Shown here: positions 5,147 through 13,874 of the stretch, piece by piece
Position numbering within the stretch: position 1 is the first letter of the stretch
How the letters are laid out: every line of letters begins with the position of its first letter
IMG/VR virus record: IMGVR_UViG_3300014913_000511
Coordinates: 1 to 58,903 of that record
Source: a virus
DNA length: 58,903 bases
Strand: one strand, 5' to 3'
Notes under the pieces: generated by a model
What the model was told of the DNA's origin: nothing
The model's input: the letters and a program-made list of their open reading frames with translations, nothing else
Database searches by the model: none
Made by a program: the position numbers and the translations under genes

Positions 5147-6208
5147 TTAACATGAAAAATCCCCAAAAACACTAGGCGCTTTTTCTCCCAAAATTCTCAA
5201 CGCCCTAAAACATAACTCCCGAATTTCCCATTGTGCTTTAGGGTTACACCTTTTTTTGAATATCCAACGCCACTGCCGGAAGTTCGCACTTATCACAATC
5301 TCCGAGAGGCAGGCGTTGGGAAGGACGAAACGGGCGTCCTCCCTCTTTACACCCAACTCGATTAAATTGCAATAGGCCCTTTGAATATTGGCCATTTCAG
5401 ATTTGTAGATAAATTCGGCCTCGCTCCCCTTTTCCAAACTCTTTGGCATTACGAACTCGAACTTATCCTCACTAACGTAACGTTGCGACTGCTGGCTGAA
5501 GGAGCACAAGCGATGCCGCACCATCTGATGTGTGAAGGCCCGGCTACCCCGAAAGCGAAAGGTAGCCGAGGCGTGTTCCAACACCGACTCGTGCCCGGAT
5601 TTTATCAACATTTGGATAAATTTCTCATGACTCATATCGTCAATCTTGCCTAACGACTGATAGCAGGTGCGCCCCGCTTGCTCGATGAGCCGCTCGGCGT
5701 CGGGGGTAATTGCGAGGAGAGTGACCCGTGCGATTTTCTCCGCCGGCTTAGACGTAGACGTAACAGTTTCAATTACCGTAGATCTTTCTTTATGCGGAGC
5801 GGGCGGAGCGGGCGGAGCGGGCGCGTTAATTTCACCTTCCCTACCCCTACGATTAAAGCAATCGTGACAGAGACCGGTCAGATTAGGCCTGATTGGCTTT
5901 TCACAAACAGAACATTTCCTAGTCCTTTTATCTCGTTTAACAGACTTCTTTTTCACGTTTAGCGACGCCCCATTTTCGCCCATCTCGCTTCCTTTCTTTT
6001 CCACATGTAAATGTTTTGTTCTTAACACCCCGAACTTCATTCCAACCTTCTCCACAGGCAAACCGTCGTCGGGAGCTGTAGGATCTAAGCCACGGCACCC
6101 CGCATCGAGACATATCCGGTTTACGTCACGCAGCTTAAGGCAAGTCGCGGGAATTACTTTTAATTCGCCGTGGGCATGAGGACACAATTGCATATCGTCA
6201 AAAGTCAT
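5147..6208 (-). CDS. thyX: Flavin-dependent thymidylate synthase with N-terminal zinc-ribbon extension
   Basis: Residues about 155-353 form a ThyX domain, which makes dTMP from dUMP using FAD, NADPH and methylene-tetrahydrofolate. The signature RHRLCSFSQQSQRY at 231-244 fits the ThyX motif RHRx7S. The first 125 residues are not part of ThyX: they hold cysteines near 9, 23, 33 and 38, then a four-cysteine zinc-ribbon (C99, C102, C114, C117), joined by a proline-alanine linker at 129-138. The 353-residue total exceeds the usual 220-250. An internal ATG at 5983 with GGAAG upstream could also make a shorter form that keeps the zinc ribbon. The start at 6208 overlaps the upstream stop by TAATG, so the two genes are coupled. 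Confidence 0.9.
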   Translation of the reverse strand: MTFDDMQLCPHAHGELKVIPATCLKLRDVNRICLDAGCRGLDPTAPDDGLPVEKVGMKFGVLRTKHLHVEKKGSEMGENGASLNVKKKSVKRDKRTRKCSVCEKPIRPNLTGLCHDCFNRRGREGEINAPAPPAPPAPHKERSTVIETVTSTSKPAEKIARVTLLAITPDAERLIEQAGRTCYQSLGKIDDMSHEKFIQMLIKSGHESVLEHASATFRFRGSRAFTHQMVRHRLCSFSQQSQRYVSEDKFEFVMPKSLEKGSEAEFIYKSEMANIQRAYCNLIELGVKREDARFVLPNACLSEIVISANFRQWRWIFKKRCNPKAQWEIRELCFRALRILGEKAPSVFGDFSC

Positions 6209-6912
6209 TAGCTACTCACCACACAAGTAAAATTCCAGTTGGGAGAGTTCACTCTCAAGTTCTTCTTGTCCCAAAAAAAGCTTATCAAGTCGGGTGGGAC
6301 TAGCCGGAAGAAATGTTGTTGATCCAAGAGGGCCGAAAGGGCGCGTGCAGCATCATGTGGGATTTTAATGGGGGGTGCATTCTCATATATAGAACCGCAT
6401 TTCACGATTGCAGTATTAAAAAAAGTAGAGAACTTTATCATGCTACCTTGAACAGATAGTGATATAGGAGCATCAATTTCCCTACACTGGCAAAAAAACC
6501 TTTTATGTTTATGGATTCCAGTGTATTTCGTGCCCCCTATTAAAGGTAAATCCCGCTCTTTTGCAAGATACTCGAACACCGCCGCATAATTACTTGTGAG
6601 ATTTGACACGCTCAGATAATGCTTGCCGTTTTGGAAGTTTACGTAATCATTGTCGATAGTTAAGGAGAAATGCTCCGGCTCGGGCTTCTGGCTCATAAAT
6701 AGCCACTCCTTCAAAACGCAGGCAGGCACGATTACCGGATCACCTTTAATATTCGGTACCCTGATCGCCATCCGAAACGTCGCGTCTCTATTAATCGCCG
6801 ATACGCCACCTTTCTCTAATATTATCGGAGTGTTATCTAAGGCGTGTACCCCCTGAACCCAAGGCTCAAGAAAGATCACCGCATTAACGAATATGGATTT
6901 GTCAATCTTCAT
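6208..6912 (-). CDS. Sliding-clamp-like protein (tentative)
   Basis: This 234-residue product has a perfect AAGGAGGT site seven bases before the ATG at 6912, and that ATG overlaps the upstream stop by ATGA. The longer open frame to 6975 is not needed. Sequence pattern recalls bacterial DnaN beta-clamp domains: IFVNAVIFLEPWVQGV, TPIILEKGGVSAINRDATFR, and the strand-helix-strand VIVPACVLKEWL followed by FSLTIDNDYVNFQNGKHYLS. At about 230 residues it would hold two clamp-type domains instead of three. The similarity is by eye and remote. The neighbours are replication and nucleotide genes, which fits. Confidence 0.45.
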   Translation of the reverse strand: MKIDKSIFVNAVIFLEPWVQGVHALDNTPIILEKGGVSAINRDATFRMAIRVPNIKGDPVIVPACVLKEWLFMSQKPEPEHFSLTIDNDYVNFQNGKHYLSVSNLTSNYAAVFEYLAKERDLPLIGGTKYTGIHKHKRFFCQCREIDAPISLSVQGSMIKFSTFFNTAIVKCGSIYENAPPIKIPHDAARALSALLDQQHFFRLVPPDLISFFWDKKNLRVNSPNWNFTCVVSS

Positions 6913-7217
6913 CGTTCTAACCTCCTTATTATGGCCTCGTCTAAAAGTTTCGGGCCGTATCGCCGGACAGCCCAACGGTCCAGCTCGTTCCAGCGCTTTT
7001 CAATTTCTTTCATATTTTCCTTAGACAAATTGCCTTTTTCGTAGGCGTCAAAAGCAGGATTTACTCTTAGTAACAGCAGCGCCGCATAAAAATCTGGGGT
7101 GACGCGCCGCCGCCCGTTAATCAGAACGTCTGGAAGGGGATCACTGTCTCTCCAGAGAGTAGAGAAGACTAAAGACTTAGAGGAGTAGTACTCCTCTGCC
7201 GGGTCAAAAAGTTCCAT
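6909..7217 (-). CDS. Hypothetical protein
   Basis: This is a 102-residue charged protein starting MELFDPAEEYYSS. The ATG at 7217 has GGAG eight bases upstream; a TTG at 7325 in the same frame has no ribosome site. The C-terminal half is helical and basic (KRWNELDRWAVRRYGPKLLD). No known family. It is the first gene downstream of the iteron-rich region and is coupled by ATGA to the clamp-like gene, so a replication-linked role is possible. Confidence 0.6.
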   Translation of the reverse strand: MELFDPAEEYYSSKSLVFSTLWRDSDPLPDVLINGRRRVTPDFYAALLLLRVNPAFDAYEKGNLSKENMKEIEKRWNELDRWAVRRYGPKLLDEAIIRRLER

Positions 7218-7397
7218 TTTGCACTCTCCGTTCAAGTGATTTTTAGGGTCAACTTTTACTATTTCAATATCGCATTTCTGGGGCTGAAAGTCAAGTTTTA
7301 AGTCAGATTGAGTTTTTCGTGTCAAGCGGAAAGGGGCATTTCCGGCGTTTTTCGGTGGGTTTAGGTGGGTTTAGGGTGTGTTTTTGTCACGATTCAG

Positions 7398-7458
7398 ATG
7401 ACAAAAAATGACAAGGTGTTGACATGAACTGACAAGAGTTGACAAGAGTTGACAAAAA
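7398..7458. repeat. TGACA-type short repeat array
   Basis: Six TGACA cores occur in 61 bases; the last three are spaced ten bases apart as CTGACAAGA, GTTGACAAGA and GTTGACAAAA. The ten-base period puts them on one face of the helix. The array adjoins the first iteron family. Confidence 0.6.
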
Positions 7459-7477
7459 CGTCCAATTATTAAAACCG

Positions 7478-7822
7478 AACATAACAAATTGGTTCGCCAA
7501 CACAACACACATGCTAGAAATTAACACGAAACACAACAAGAACATAAGAAATTGGCACGAAACACAACAAGAACATAAGAAATTGGTCACCCAACATAAG
7601 AAATATGCTAGAAATTGGCATTAAACACAAGAAACATGCTAGAATTCTGTAGATAACATAACACAACAACACAACACAACACTCAACATAAGAAATTTGC
7701 ACAACAACACAACACCAACATAAGAAATCTGCACAGAACATAACAAACTGCCAAAAGTTGTTAAGGAAGTTAAAACTCTAGTTTTGTCAATTTGTTATGT
7801 TTGGTGACCGATTTGTTATGTT
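7478..7822. repeat. Iteron family A: AACATAASAAATT, seven direct and two inverted copies
   Basis: Near-identical 13-mers begin at 7478, 7541, 7572, 7593, 7685, 7717 and 7737 on the plus strand, with reverse-complement copies at 7789-7801 and 7810-7822. Two of them lie in a perfect 31-bp tandem duplication (7525-7555 and 7556-7586). A second motif, ATGCTAGAAATT, recurs between them. Such clustered iterons usually bind a replication initiator or partition protein. Confidence 0.85.
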
Positions 7823-8048
7823 TGCGCAGGACATACAACCTACTACCTTTGGCCCATAAAAGGGATAAAAAAGTCAAATTTGCACAAGCCGGAAATGAAA
7901 AAAAACAGCCCGCGACCAAGAAATAATAAAAAGCAAAAAGTTATCAAAAGTTGACACTTTTTCGTGTAAATATGTAAGATCATTAAAGAAACTACAAAAA
8001 GAACTATTTTAAGTTGTAAAAATCAATGGTGCGTAAAGTTTTACACAG

Positions 8049-8648
8049 TGCAGGAAATAGATTTCATTTCCTGCAACCCCTCAATCGTCCAACCTCTTGA
8101 TATTATTAACATATAAAATTAAGCTTTTTAATTCCGGAAACATGCAGGAAATGCAATTTACTATTTCCTGCATGACAAGATCCTTGTAATTGCTTGTTAT
8201 TATTGAACATTTTTTCCAAAAAAAGCCATTTGCAGGAAATGCAGGAAATGTTTCAGGAAATACCCCCCCCTGCTTTATAAGAAAATAAAAAAAGAGAAGA
8301 CATGAATTATTAAAAAAGAGTAAAAGTTATTTTATTCCTAGTAAGTTAGTAGTGAATAAAAAATGAAATTTAGAATAACGAGGGGCATACTTCTATTTAT
8401 TTCCTGCATTTCCTGCATTCCTTCTTCTTCTTCTTATTATTATTATTACTTTATAAAATAATAATAATAATAATAGGGAGTTACGCTTCATTTCCTTTTT
8501 GCTTGCAAACTTTTTTTTTGCAGGAAATGCAATTTTATCATTTCCTGCATTTCCTGCATTCGGGGTGTTTTTAGCCCTATATTTCATAATAATCTCAATA
8601 ATATCAAAGGCTTACAAAAAACTAAAAATCGGCGATTCATTTCCTGCA
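8049..8648. repeat. Iteron family B: TGCAGGAAAT, twelve perfect copies in both orientations
   Basis: Perfect direct copies start at 8049, 8143, 8231, 8240 and 8519; perfect reverse-complement copies start at 8066, 8163, 8399, 8408, 8540, 8549 and 8639. A near copy lies at 8252. Opposed pairs could form hairpins at 8049-8075, 8143-8172 and 8519-8549. Where copies are adjacent they repeat with a nine-base period. Confidence 0.9.
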
Positions 8649-8683
8649 TCTCCTTCTCAGCATTATTAACTTGACACTTTTAC

Positions 8684-8706
8684 TTAACGCCCTTTCGGGA
8701 CGTTAA
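8684..8706. repeat. Bulged hairpin TTAACGCCC / GGGACGTTAA
   Basis: TTAACGCCC (8684-8692) pairs with GGG-A-CGTTAA (8697-8706) around a TTTC loop with one bulged A. It marks the edge of the iteron region toward the primase gene. It could be a structural origin element or a transcription stop. Confidence 0.5.
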
Positions 8707-9009
8707 TCTTCCCTTGCTAGTCCCCTATAGGGTATTATGGGGCATGCTTACAAGATGAATTTACAAGAATCGACGAGAAGCCCTCATTTCGGCACTTTTT
8801 CGGGCGCGCGCGATATAATCCTCAGAAAAATAGAGATAGTCCCGTTACGAGGCATTTTTGGGCGTTCTGGGGCGTTCTGGGGCGAAGGGGGCGAAGGCAA
8901 AATGAAAGGCAAGGGAAAAGGGAAGAGAAGGGAAGAGAAGGGAAGGAAGTCGGCATAACAGGTAATTATTTTTCCCCGACCCCGAAAAGCGCGGAAAATT
9001 GCCGATCCT

Positions 9010-9051
9010 GGGACTACCCCCTTGGGACTACCCCTTTGGGACTACCCCCTA
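9010..9051. repeat. Three tandem 14-bp repeats GGGACTACCCCYTT
   Basis: Units start at 9010, 9024 and 9038, with small changes in the last bases of each. They lie downstream of the primase terminators, in DNA with no gene. No function is apparent. Confidence 0.8.
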
Positions 9052-9065
9052 TAGATCCCCATAGC

Positions 9066-9098
9066 AAAAGGGCTTGAGATTTACTCTCAAGCCCTTTT
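9066..9098. terminator. Bidirectional terminator downstream of the primase operon
   Basis: AAAAGGGCTTGAG (9066-9078) and CTCAAGCCCTTTT (9086-9098) form a perfect 13-bp stem with a seven-base loop and the A/U-rich arms typical of a bidirectional terminator. It lies 47 bases beyond the primase-helicase stop codon. Confidence 0.8.
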
Positions 9099-9112
9099 GA
9101 AAAGTCACAATG

Positions 9113-9139
9113 AATTCTGCGGTGTGCCACCGCAGAATT
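9113..9139. terminator. Second hairpin downstream of the primase gene
   Basis: AATTCTGCGGTG (9113-9124) and CACCGCAGAATT (9128-9139) form a perfect 12-bp stem with a TGC loop, six bases after the primase stop codon on the minus strand. With the hairpin at 9066-9098 it forms a tandem end signal. Confidence 0.65.
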
Positions 9140-9144
9140 ATTCA

Positions 9145-12100
9145 TCAGGAATTCATGAATCTATCGATCTCATCCATGTCAATATTTCTTGCCACGTCTG
9201 TTGTCTCGACTTCTTCCCTCTTGTCGAAAACATGTATTGCTTTTTTCTCTCGACATGTATTTTTCGTATATGTGTAACCAGCTCGTTTCAACGCTTTTCC
9301 TGCATCTTTTAACCGTATCGTCAGGTGCTTTGGGCTACTGTACGGTGAAGCTCTGGATCCGCTTTCTCTAGCGATTTGATTAAAAGCTAGAAGTAAATCA
9401 GAGCTACTCCCTTGCAAAATATTACCTTTTATCTCTAAGCTATATTTCGTTTTGTAGTCGGCGACATAGTGTTCTGTGCCTAAGACTTTCTCTTCGTCAA
9501 GCTTTACTGCAATGTTCCATCGGTTGAACAGAATATCTAGGGTCGACACGAACGGATCAAGTTCGAGTTGATTGCACTCCCCGATTCCCTCTAGTTCTCG
9601 GATGGAATTTATCACGTCCTGGGTGGCTCTTCCCTTGTGCGGTGCGACCCCTGCGTTATTATTTTTCAGGGTGTGAAGATTGAGCGCCAAAAGTGACAGA
9701 TACATGTGCGCCCTGGTGTAATTCGAGTTCTTCAGACTGCCAGTTCTAATTGTAGAAAAAACCCGGTCATGTTCGGCTTTGCCGTTTTCGTTCTTTTTGA
9801 GGTAGGCCAAAGTTTTAGAAATAGCCCGAAAAATCCCCGACAGCATATAATCACGTTTGTCAGCGATTGCCGCAAAAACGTCCGCCTCGAATAGCCCCTC
9901 TTTTTGCTGGTAGGCGCTATCCATCTCGATAGTGAACGATCTCGATTGAATTTCCGTCAGGTCGCCGCGTAAAGGCTCGATCCCGCCGGTGATTAACAGG
10001 CACTTAGGGCTTTGCTTCGTGCGTCCGCTTTCGGCTTGCGCGTCACATTTCACCCTGGACTTGCCCGTGGTCGTCGTCAAAAGAAAGTCGATAAGCTCTT
10101 GTGTGGCGTGCGCAGTCTCGATATTATCTAGTGAGATTAACGGATTATCCGTCATGTCCATAAAGTTTGCCGCGTGGGTTGACACTCTAGTTTCCGGCTG
10201 CCCGTAGATTAGAGTCGTGAGTAAATCGGAGGCAGTAGATTTTCCCGACGCCGCCGATCCCTCAAAACGTAACATGGGACGTGTGATGCTAAAGTCTACT
10301 AGGGGGAAGGTTGCCAGCCAGCCTAGGATTAACTCGCGGTAATTCTCGTCGCATGGAATTTTACCACCGATTAGATTTTTCATGAAGATGAAGGCATCTT
10401 CCGGGGTGGCCTCCGGGTCGAAGGTGATACTGTTCATTCGAGGAGAGGGGGCCAGGAAGATGTTGTCTTTGTTTGCGCCGTTCAGCATTATTTCTACGTT
10501 TGACGATGTAATTTTGGCTATCTCATTATGGGAGTTATTGAGGTTGATCCAGACGATCCGCTTCGTAACGTCAGTATGAATCCAATGCAATTCCTCTCGA
10601 AGTTCCGAGTTATTCGTCGCCAAATTACGAAACATCTCATAGAAAAGTCGCCCACCGGTTGACGCTGGATTGACGCCAGTTTGTTGATTAATGAAGGCTT
10701 TATAAGTTGTGTTGCGCAAGGCATTCTTGGAAAGCATGTCATAAGACTCACCATTGAAAATCATGTTTAGCGTTACGTCTTTAATTCGGCAAAATACCGC
10801 GCCGTGCTTTTGGAACCACCGGAAAGCCTCAGTGGCCGCCGCATCGTAATCGGGCGCACCTTTTTCCTCTGCTGTCATAAGTAGAGTGTCTGACACGATT
10901 TTCTCGCAAGTGCCGGTTTTAGCTTCTGTTGACAGGCGCTTTTTCAAGCTCTGTTTCTTTGAGTTCTCTTTGCCGTTTGCTTTGTTGTTCCGGCGGTATT
11001 CTTTAACCTGCTTTTTCAATACCTCTAAGGAAAGGTAATCCGAACCGATATGATCAACGATTAATTGGAGGGCGGGTAAATCTTGAATAGGGGATAGCCG
11101 GGCAATTTTCATAAGTAGGGGCGTTATTGCCTCCGCCACTGCCGCATGATCAGATTGGTCTACCTTCAGGGCTAAAACTTCAAAATCAATAGGATTGAAC
11201 GCGTTGTCCAGAATATCGTTAAATTCCTCGACTGTGTGTCCCTGCTTGAAATATTCATTAACGTCGATCTTTGACTCGTCTTTAGCGCGTGGAAGTACGG
11301 CAATTTTGACGGTGATTTTCGCTGCTTGCAAGGTTTCGGCGATAGCCAGGGCACCCTTCAGGCCGACTCCTGATTCTTCGGCGTCTTGACATATGTAAAC
11401 TGTGCTGATAGATTTTAAGAGGGGAATTGCCGCTTCAAAATTCTTCGCCGAGAAGTTCGCCGTGACTGCCGAAACGACTGGCACGCCTCGTTCCCATAGT
11501 GCTATGCCGTCGGTGATTCCTTCGGCAATAATCACGTAGTCGGGCTTCGAGTAGAGTACGGATTCGTTCCACAATTTACGATTATCGATACATCGTGCTA
11601 CGTATTGTCGGTCGGTCGGATGGTGGACAAGTAACTTGCGATATTTTCCCTCATATTTAGTGTCAGGAGTTTCGGGTGTTTGCCTCCCAATCATATATGT
11701 TACTGCGCCTTTATCCCAGTAGGGAAAAGTAATTCGGTTATTGAATACGGCAAAAGGGGCGGAGCCTGTCTTGCTTTGGTGGAAAGCGCCACAAGCTAGA
11801 AAGTCGTCAGTCGTATAACTAGGTAACGCTTCAATTAGTTCGTTTTGAATGCCCGGATGTTGAATCCCATTAATATCTTGATAGGCACCGTTGAACGAAT
11901 ATCCGATTTTCTGTTCGGCGATTGTCTCATGATTTATCGCATAATTAGCGTCAATCCAGGCTAGGATGTCGGGATTATTCAAGAGACGTTTGTGATAAAT
12001 CTTAGCTAGTGTGGTTAAAACGTCTATCGCCCTCGCTTCCGACGCATGGTAGTTCTCCCCTTTTTTCATAAGCGAATCGGATTTTCCAAGACTCGATAGG

Positions 12101-12495
12101 GAGGGCAATCCGGCTTTACTAGCTAGGTAATCGCGGGCCTCTCGATGTGAAGCGGGCATTTCGCCCTGCTTGCCCTTGGTAACAATTCCCGATTGCACGA
12201 ATTCTACGAGGTGCAAGACGTTCCCACCCGTCGCGCATCCAAAACAATACCACGCTTGCGCGTTCACATCTATTACAAGGGATTTTTTCGATATTGATTG
12301 ATGGTTTGGACAGTCGCATAGTAGCTTAGAATTACCCGACTCGCTAGTTATCCTCCCTGCCAATAGATCGCGGGCTATTTCTCCAATATCTTGTGCCGTG
12401 ATTTTATCGTAATATTCGTGGACCGGTATCGTTTCGATTTTTCCTTTTTTATCCTGGGTGGTTATGTGCGCATGTTGCGTAAAATTCATGGGCAT
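9145..12495 (-). CDS. Primase-helicase (CHC2 zinc finger, TOPRIM, P-loop ATPase)
   Basis: This 1116-residue protein should prime and unwind DNA at the replication fork. From the N-terminus: a CHC2-type zinc finger (C60/C62, H65, C84, C87); a TOPRIM region from about residue 320 (YVIIAEGITDGIALWERG, then VYICQDAEESG); and a C-terminal P-loop ATPase with Walker A GSAASGKST at 746-754 and Walker B LISLDN at 786-791. That ATPase resembles superfamily-3/D5-type helicases more than DnaB, since no RecA-like DnaB motifs are seen. The ATG at 12495 has GGAG five bases upstream; a TTG at 12522 in the same frame is less likely. Tandem hairpins follow the stop. Confidence 0.88.
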   Translation of the reverse strand: MPMNFTQHAHITTQDKKGKIETIPVHEYYDKITAQDIGEIARDLLAGRITSESGNSKLLCDCPNHQSISKKSLVIDVNAQAWYCFGCATGGNVLHLVEFVQSGIVTKGKQGEMPASHREARDYLASKAGLPSLSSLGKSDSLMKKGENYHASEARAIDVLTTLAKIYHKRLLNNPDILAWIDANYAINHETIAEQKIGYSFNGAYQDINGIQHPGIQNELIEALPSYTTDDFLACGAFHQSKTGSAPFAVFNNRITFPYWDKGAVTYMIGRQTPETPDTKYEGKYRKLLVHHPTDRQYVARCIDNRKLWNESVLYSKPDYVIIAEGITDGIALWERGVPVVSAVTANFSAKNFEAAIPLLKSISTVYICQDAEESGVGLKGALAIAETLQAAKITVKIAVLPRAKDESKIDVNEYFKQGHTVEEFNDILDNAFNPIDFEVLALKVDQSDHAAVAEAITPLLMKIARLSPIQDLPALQLIVDHIGSDYLSLEVLKKQVKEYRRNNKANGKENSKKQSLKKRLSTEAKTGTCEKIVSDTLLMTAEEKGAPDYDAAATEAFRWFQKHGAVFCRIKDVTLNMIFNGESYDMLSKNALRNTTYKAFINQQTGVNPASTGGRLFYEMFRNLATNNSELREELHWIHTDVTKRIVWINLNNSHNEIAKITSSNVEIMLNGANKDNIFLAPSPRMNSITFDPEATPEDAFIFMKNLIGGKIPCDENYRELILGWLATFPLVDFSITRPMLRFEGSAASGKSTASDLLTTLIYGQPETRVSTHAANFMDMTDNPLISLDNIETAHATQELIDFLLTTTTGKSRVKCDAQAESGRTKQSPKCLLITGGIEPLRGDLTEIQSRSFTIEMDSAYQQKEGLFEADVFAAIADKRDYMLSGIFRAISKTLAYLKKNENGKAEHDRVFSTIRTGSLKNSNYTRAHMYLSLLALNLHTLKNNNAGVAPHKGRATQDVINSIRELEGIGECNQLELDPFVSTLDILFNRWNIAVKLDEEKVLGTEHYVADYKTKYSLEIKGNILQGSSSDLLLAFNQIARESGSRASPYSSPKHLTIRLKDAGKALKRAGYTYTKNTCREKKAIHVFDKREEVETTDVARNIDMDEIDRFMNS

Positions 12496-12534
12496 AGCGT
12501 CTCCGGTTAGGGTGGCTTGCAAGTGGAATTCTTG

Positions 12535-12563
12535 ACAGTATCACGGTTTGGGCAGGAAGTCAA
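12535..12563 (-). promoter_or_regulatory. Possible promoter of the primase-helicase gene
   Basis: On the minus strand TTGACT (12558-12563) is followed after 17 bases by TACTGT (12535-12540). The expected start is about 30 bases before the ATG at 12495. The -10 box is weak, and read-through from upstream genes is also possible. Confidence 0.4.
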
Positions 12564-12587
12564 TGTATGTCGGGGAGGGGGGGGCGC

Positions 12588-13814
12588 TTATAGGATGTCA
12601 AGGAAGGATTCGTAATGGAACTGCGAGGAGCTATAATAATCTTTGGCATCGCTGATGTGCAGCACTTCTTTTCCATTCGTAAGTCCTCTTATGTATAGAT
12701 TGCCCTGATTGTCGTTTTCTCTTCCTGAAGGAATGTCGAGACTTTCTATCGCTTGAATGGCCTCTTTCATGTGATTCAAATAAACCGTAATCACGCGACC
12801 CCCATTGCAGACGAAACGTTCGATTGGCAAAAGTTCTTTTGCTATGTTGGGAATTCCTAGACACTCCATGTGCAGCACGACACCCTTGATTTTCATGATC
12901 ATTGTTGGATTCTCTAGGGGTGTCCAGATAACAGCACTCAGCCTATCTAGGGCGTTGCTCAACTGACCCATGTCGTTGCAACGTATTTTGATAGTTTTTA
13001 CGTCCGGGTTGAACTTGATCTTTTCAATTCCATCATTTTCTCTATTGTGAATTGACGTCATGCGAAACGTGCTACTATAACCGTTCCGATTGAAATGCAC
13101 GATTACTTCGCCTGGCTGGAAGGTAATTTTTGTTTCATGGTGTGCTTGACTAAAAAGAACTTGTAAGGCACCAAGAAAACCTCTCGTTACGACAATTGGA
13201 GTTTGCAGCTGCATTTTCATCTGTGGGAGTAAATACATTGACGCGACAGACGTGCGTCCATTTTCTACGGACACAAGTTGTAACGTTCTTTTTCTGTTTG
13301 GCCTGTAGAAATAGAAAGTAGCATCAGAATGTGAGCAATTCAAAATGTAATTAACACTCCGGTTGAGTGCCCAAGAGTCAATCGTGAAATTAGCTTCGGG
13401 CTTAGGGGCTACTTTTATGCTTTCAAACTCTAACGATTTGAGATTGAAAAGCTCTAGTTCTGAATCTTGGTTTAGGGCTTTAATATGCAAAACCGTTCCA
13501 CAAAGAGAAGATTTCAAGCTAATCTTATTTCGATTGCTCGAACCTATCCTTTTGTCCCACCCGGCATTTAACCAGTCTATTAAAACATCACTTCGAGTTG
13601 ACACTTTTTCATGTTCGGCTACCTCGCATTGCACATAACAATTAAAACCATTGCCCGTCTCTGGGTCGTAGGTTTTCAGTAGAACTGTCCCTTCGCCCAC
13701 TAAAGTTTCCATTGTCACAATAGGCTTTAAGTCGTCGCGCTTCGTCCGTTTGTATATAAAGGCACACTCCTCTAGGGCCTGAACGAAAGTCTTTGCTTCT
13801 ATCTTAAATTCCAT
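12588..13814 (-). CDS. DNA polymerase sliding-clamp-like protein (tentative)
   Basis: This 408-residue protein is close in length to bacterial DnaN (about 370-400). The opening MEFKIEAKTFVQALEECAFI resembles the first DnaN helix, and later strand-helix patterns (IDSWALNRSVNYIL, TIKIRCNDMGQLSNALDRLS, RVITVYLNHMKEAIQAIES) recur three times as expected for a three-domain clamp. Conserved single residues are hard to judge by eye, so the call is a fold-level guess. It lies between the RecD2-like helicase and the primase-helicase, a sensible place for a clamp. GGGAG lies nine bases before the ATG at 13814. Confidence 0.5.
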   Translation of the reverse strand: MEFKIEAKTFVQALEECAFIYKRTKRDDLKPIVTMETLVGEGTVLLKTYDPETGNGFNCYVQCEVAEHEKVSTRSDVLIDWLNAGWDKRIGSSNRNKISLKSSLCGTVLHIKALNQDSELELFNLKSLEFESIKVAPKPEANFTIDSWALNRSVNYILNCSHSDATFYFYRPNRKRTLQLVSVENGRTSVASMYLLPQMKMQLQTPIVVTRGFLGALQVLFSQAHHETKITFQPGEVIVHFNRNGYSSTFRMTSIHNRENDGIEKIKFNPDVKTIKIRCNDMGQLSNALDRLSAVIWTPLENPTMIMKIKGVVLHMECLGIPNIAKELLPIERFVCNGGRVITVYLNHMKEAIQAIESLDIPSGRENDNQGNLYIRGLTNGKEVLHISDAKDYYSSSQFHYESFLDIL

Positions 13815-13874
13815 GGTTTTACGCTCCCTTTACTGCATCTGTGATGATAATGTTGCATGGTGATTCAATGTGGT

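Larger units (their letters stand above)
7398..8706. other. Candidate origin of replication
   Basis: About 1.9 kb (7218-9144) holds no convincing gene but has three repeat families, AT-rich tracts (about 8270-8470) and hairpins. It lies between the primase-helicase gene and the clamp-like gene. Iterons next to an AT-rich tract and replication genes are the usual architecture of an initiator-dependent origin. No DnaA box consensus was seen. The assignment is inferred from architecture. Confidence 0.55.

Noticed and set aside
7387-7741. Cysteine- and phenylalanine-rich open frames across the iteron region
   Set aside because: The reading frames come from translating the repeated AACATAAGAAAT units; codon use is extreme and no ribosome site is present.
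7478-8648. CRISPR-like array
   Set aside because: Repeats are 10-13 bp, irregularly spaced and in both orientations, with no constant-length spacers and no cas genes; iterons fit better.
8737-8958. 73-residue plus-strand frame ending in lysine/glycine repeats
   Set aside because: The C-terminal half is a simple G/A-rich repeat, there is no ribosome site, and it lies outside any operon.
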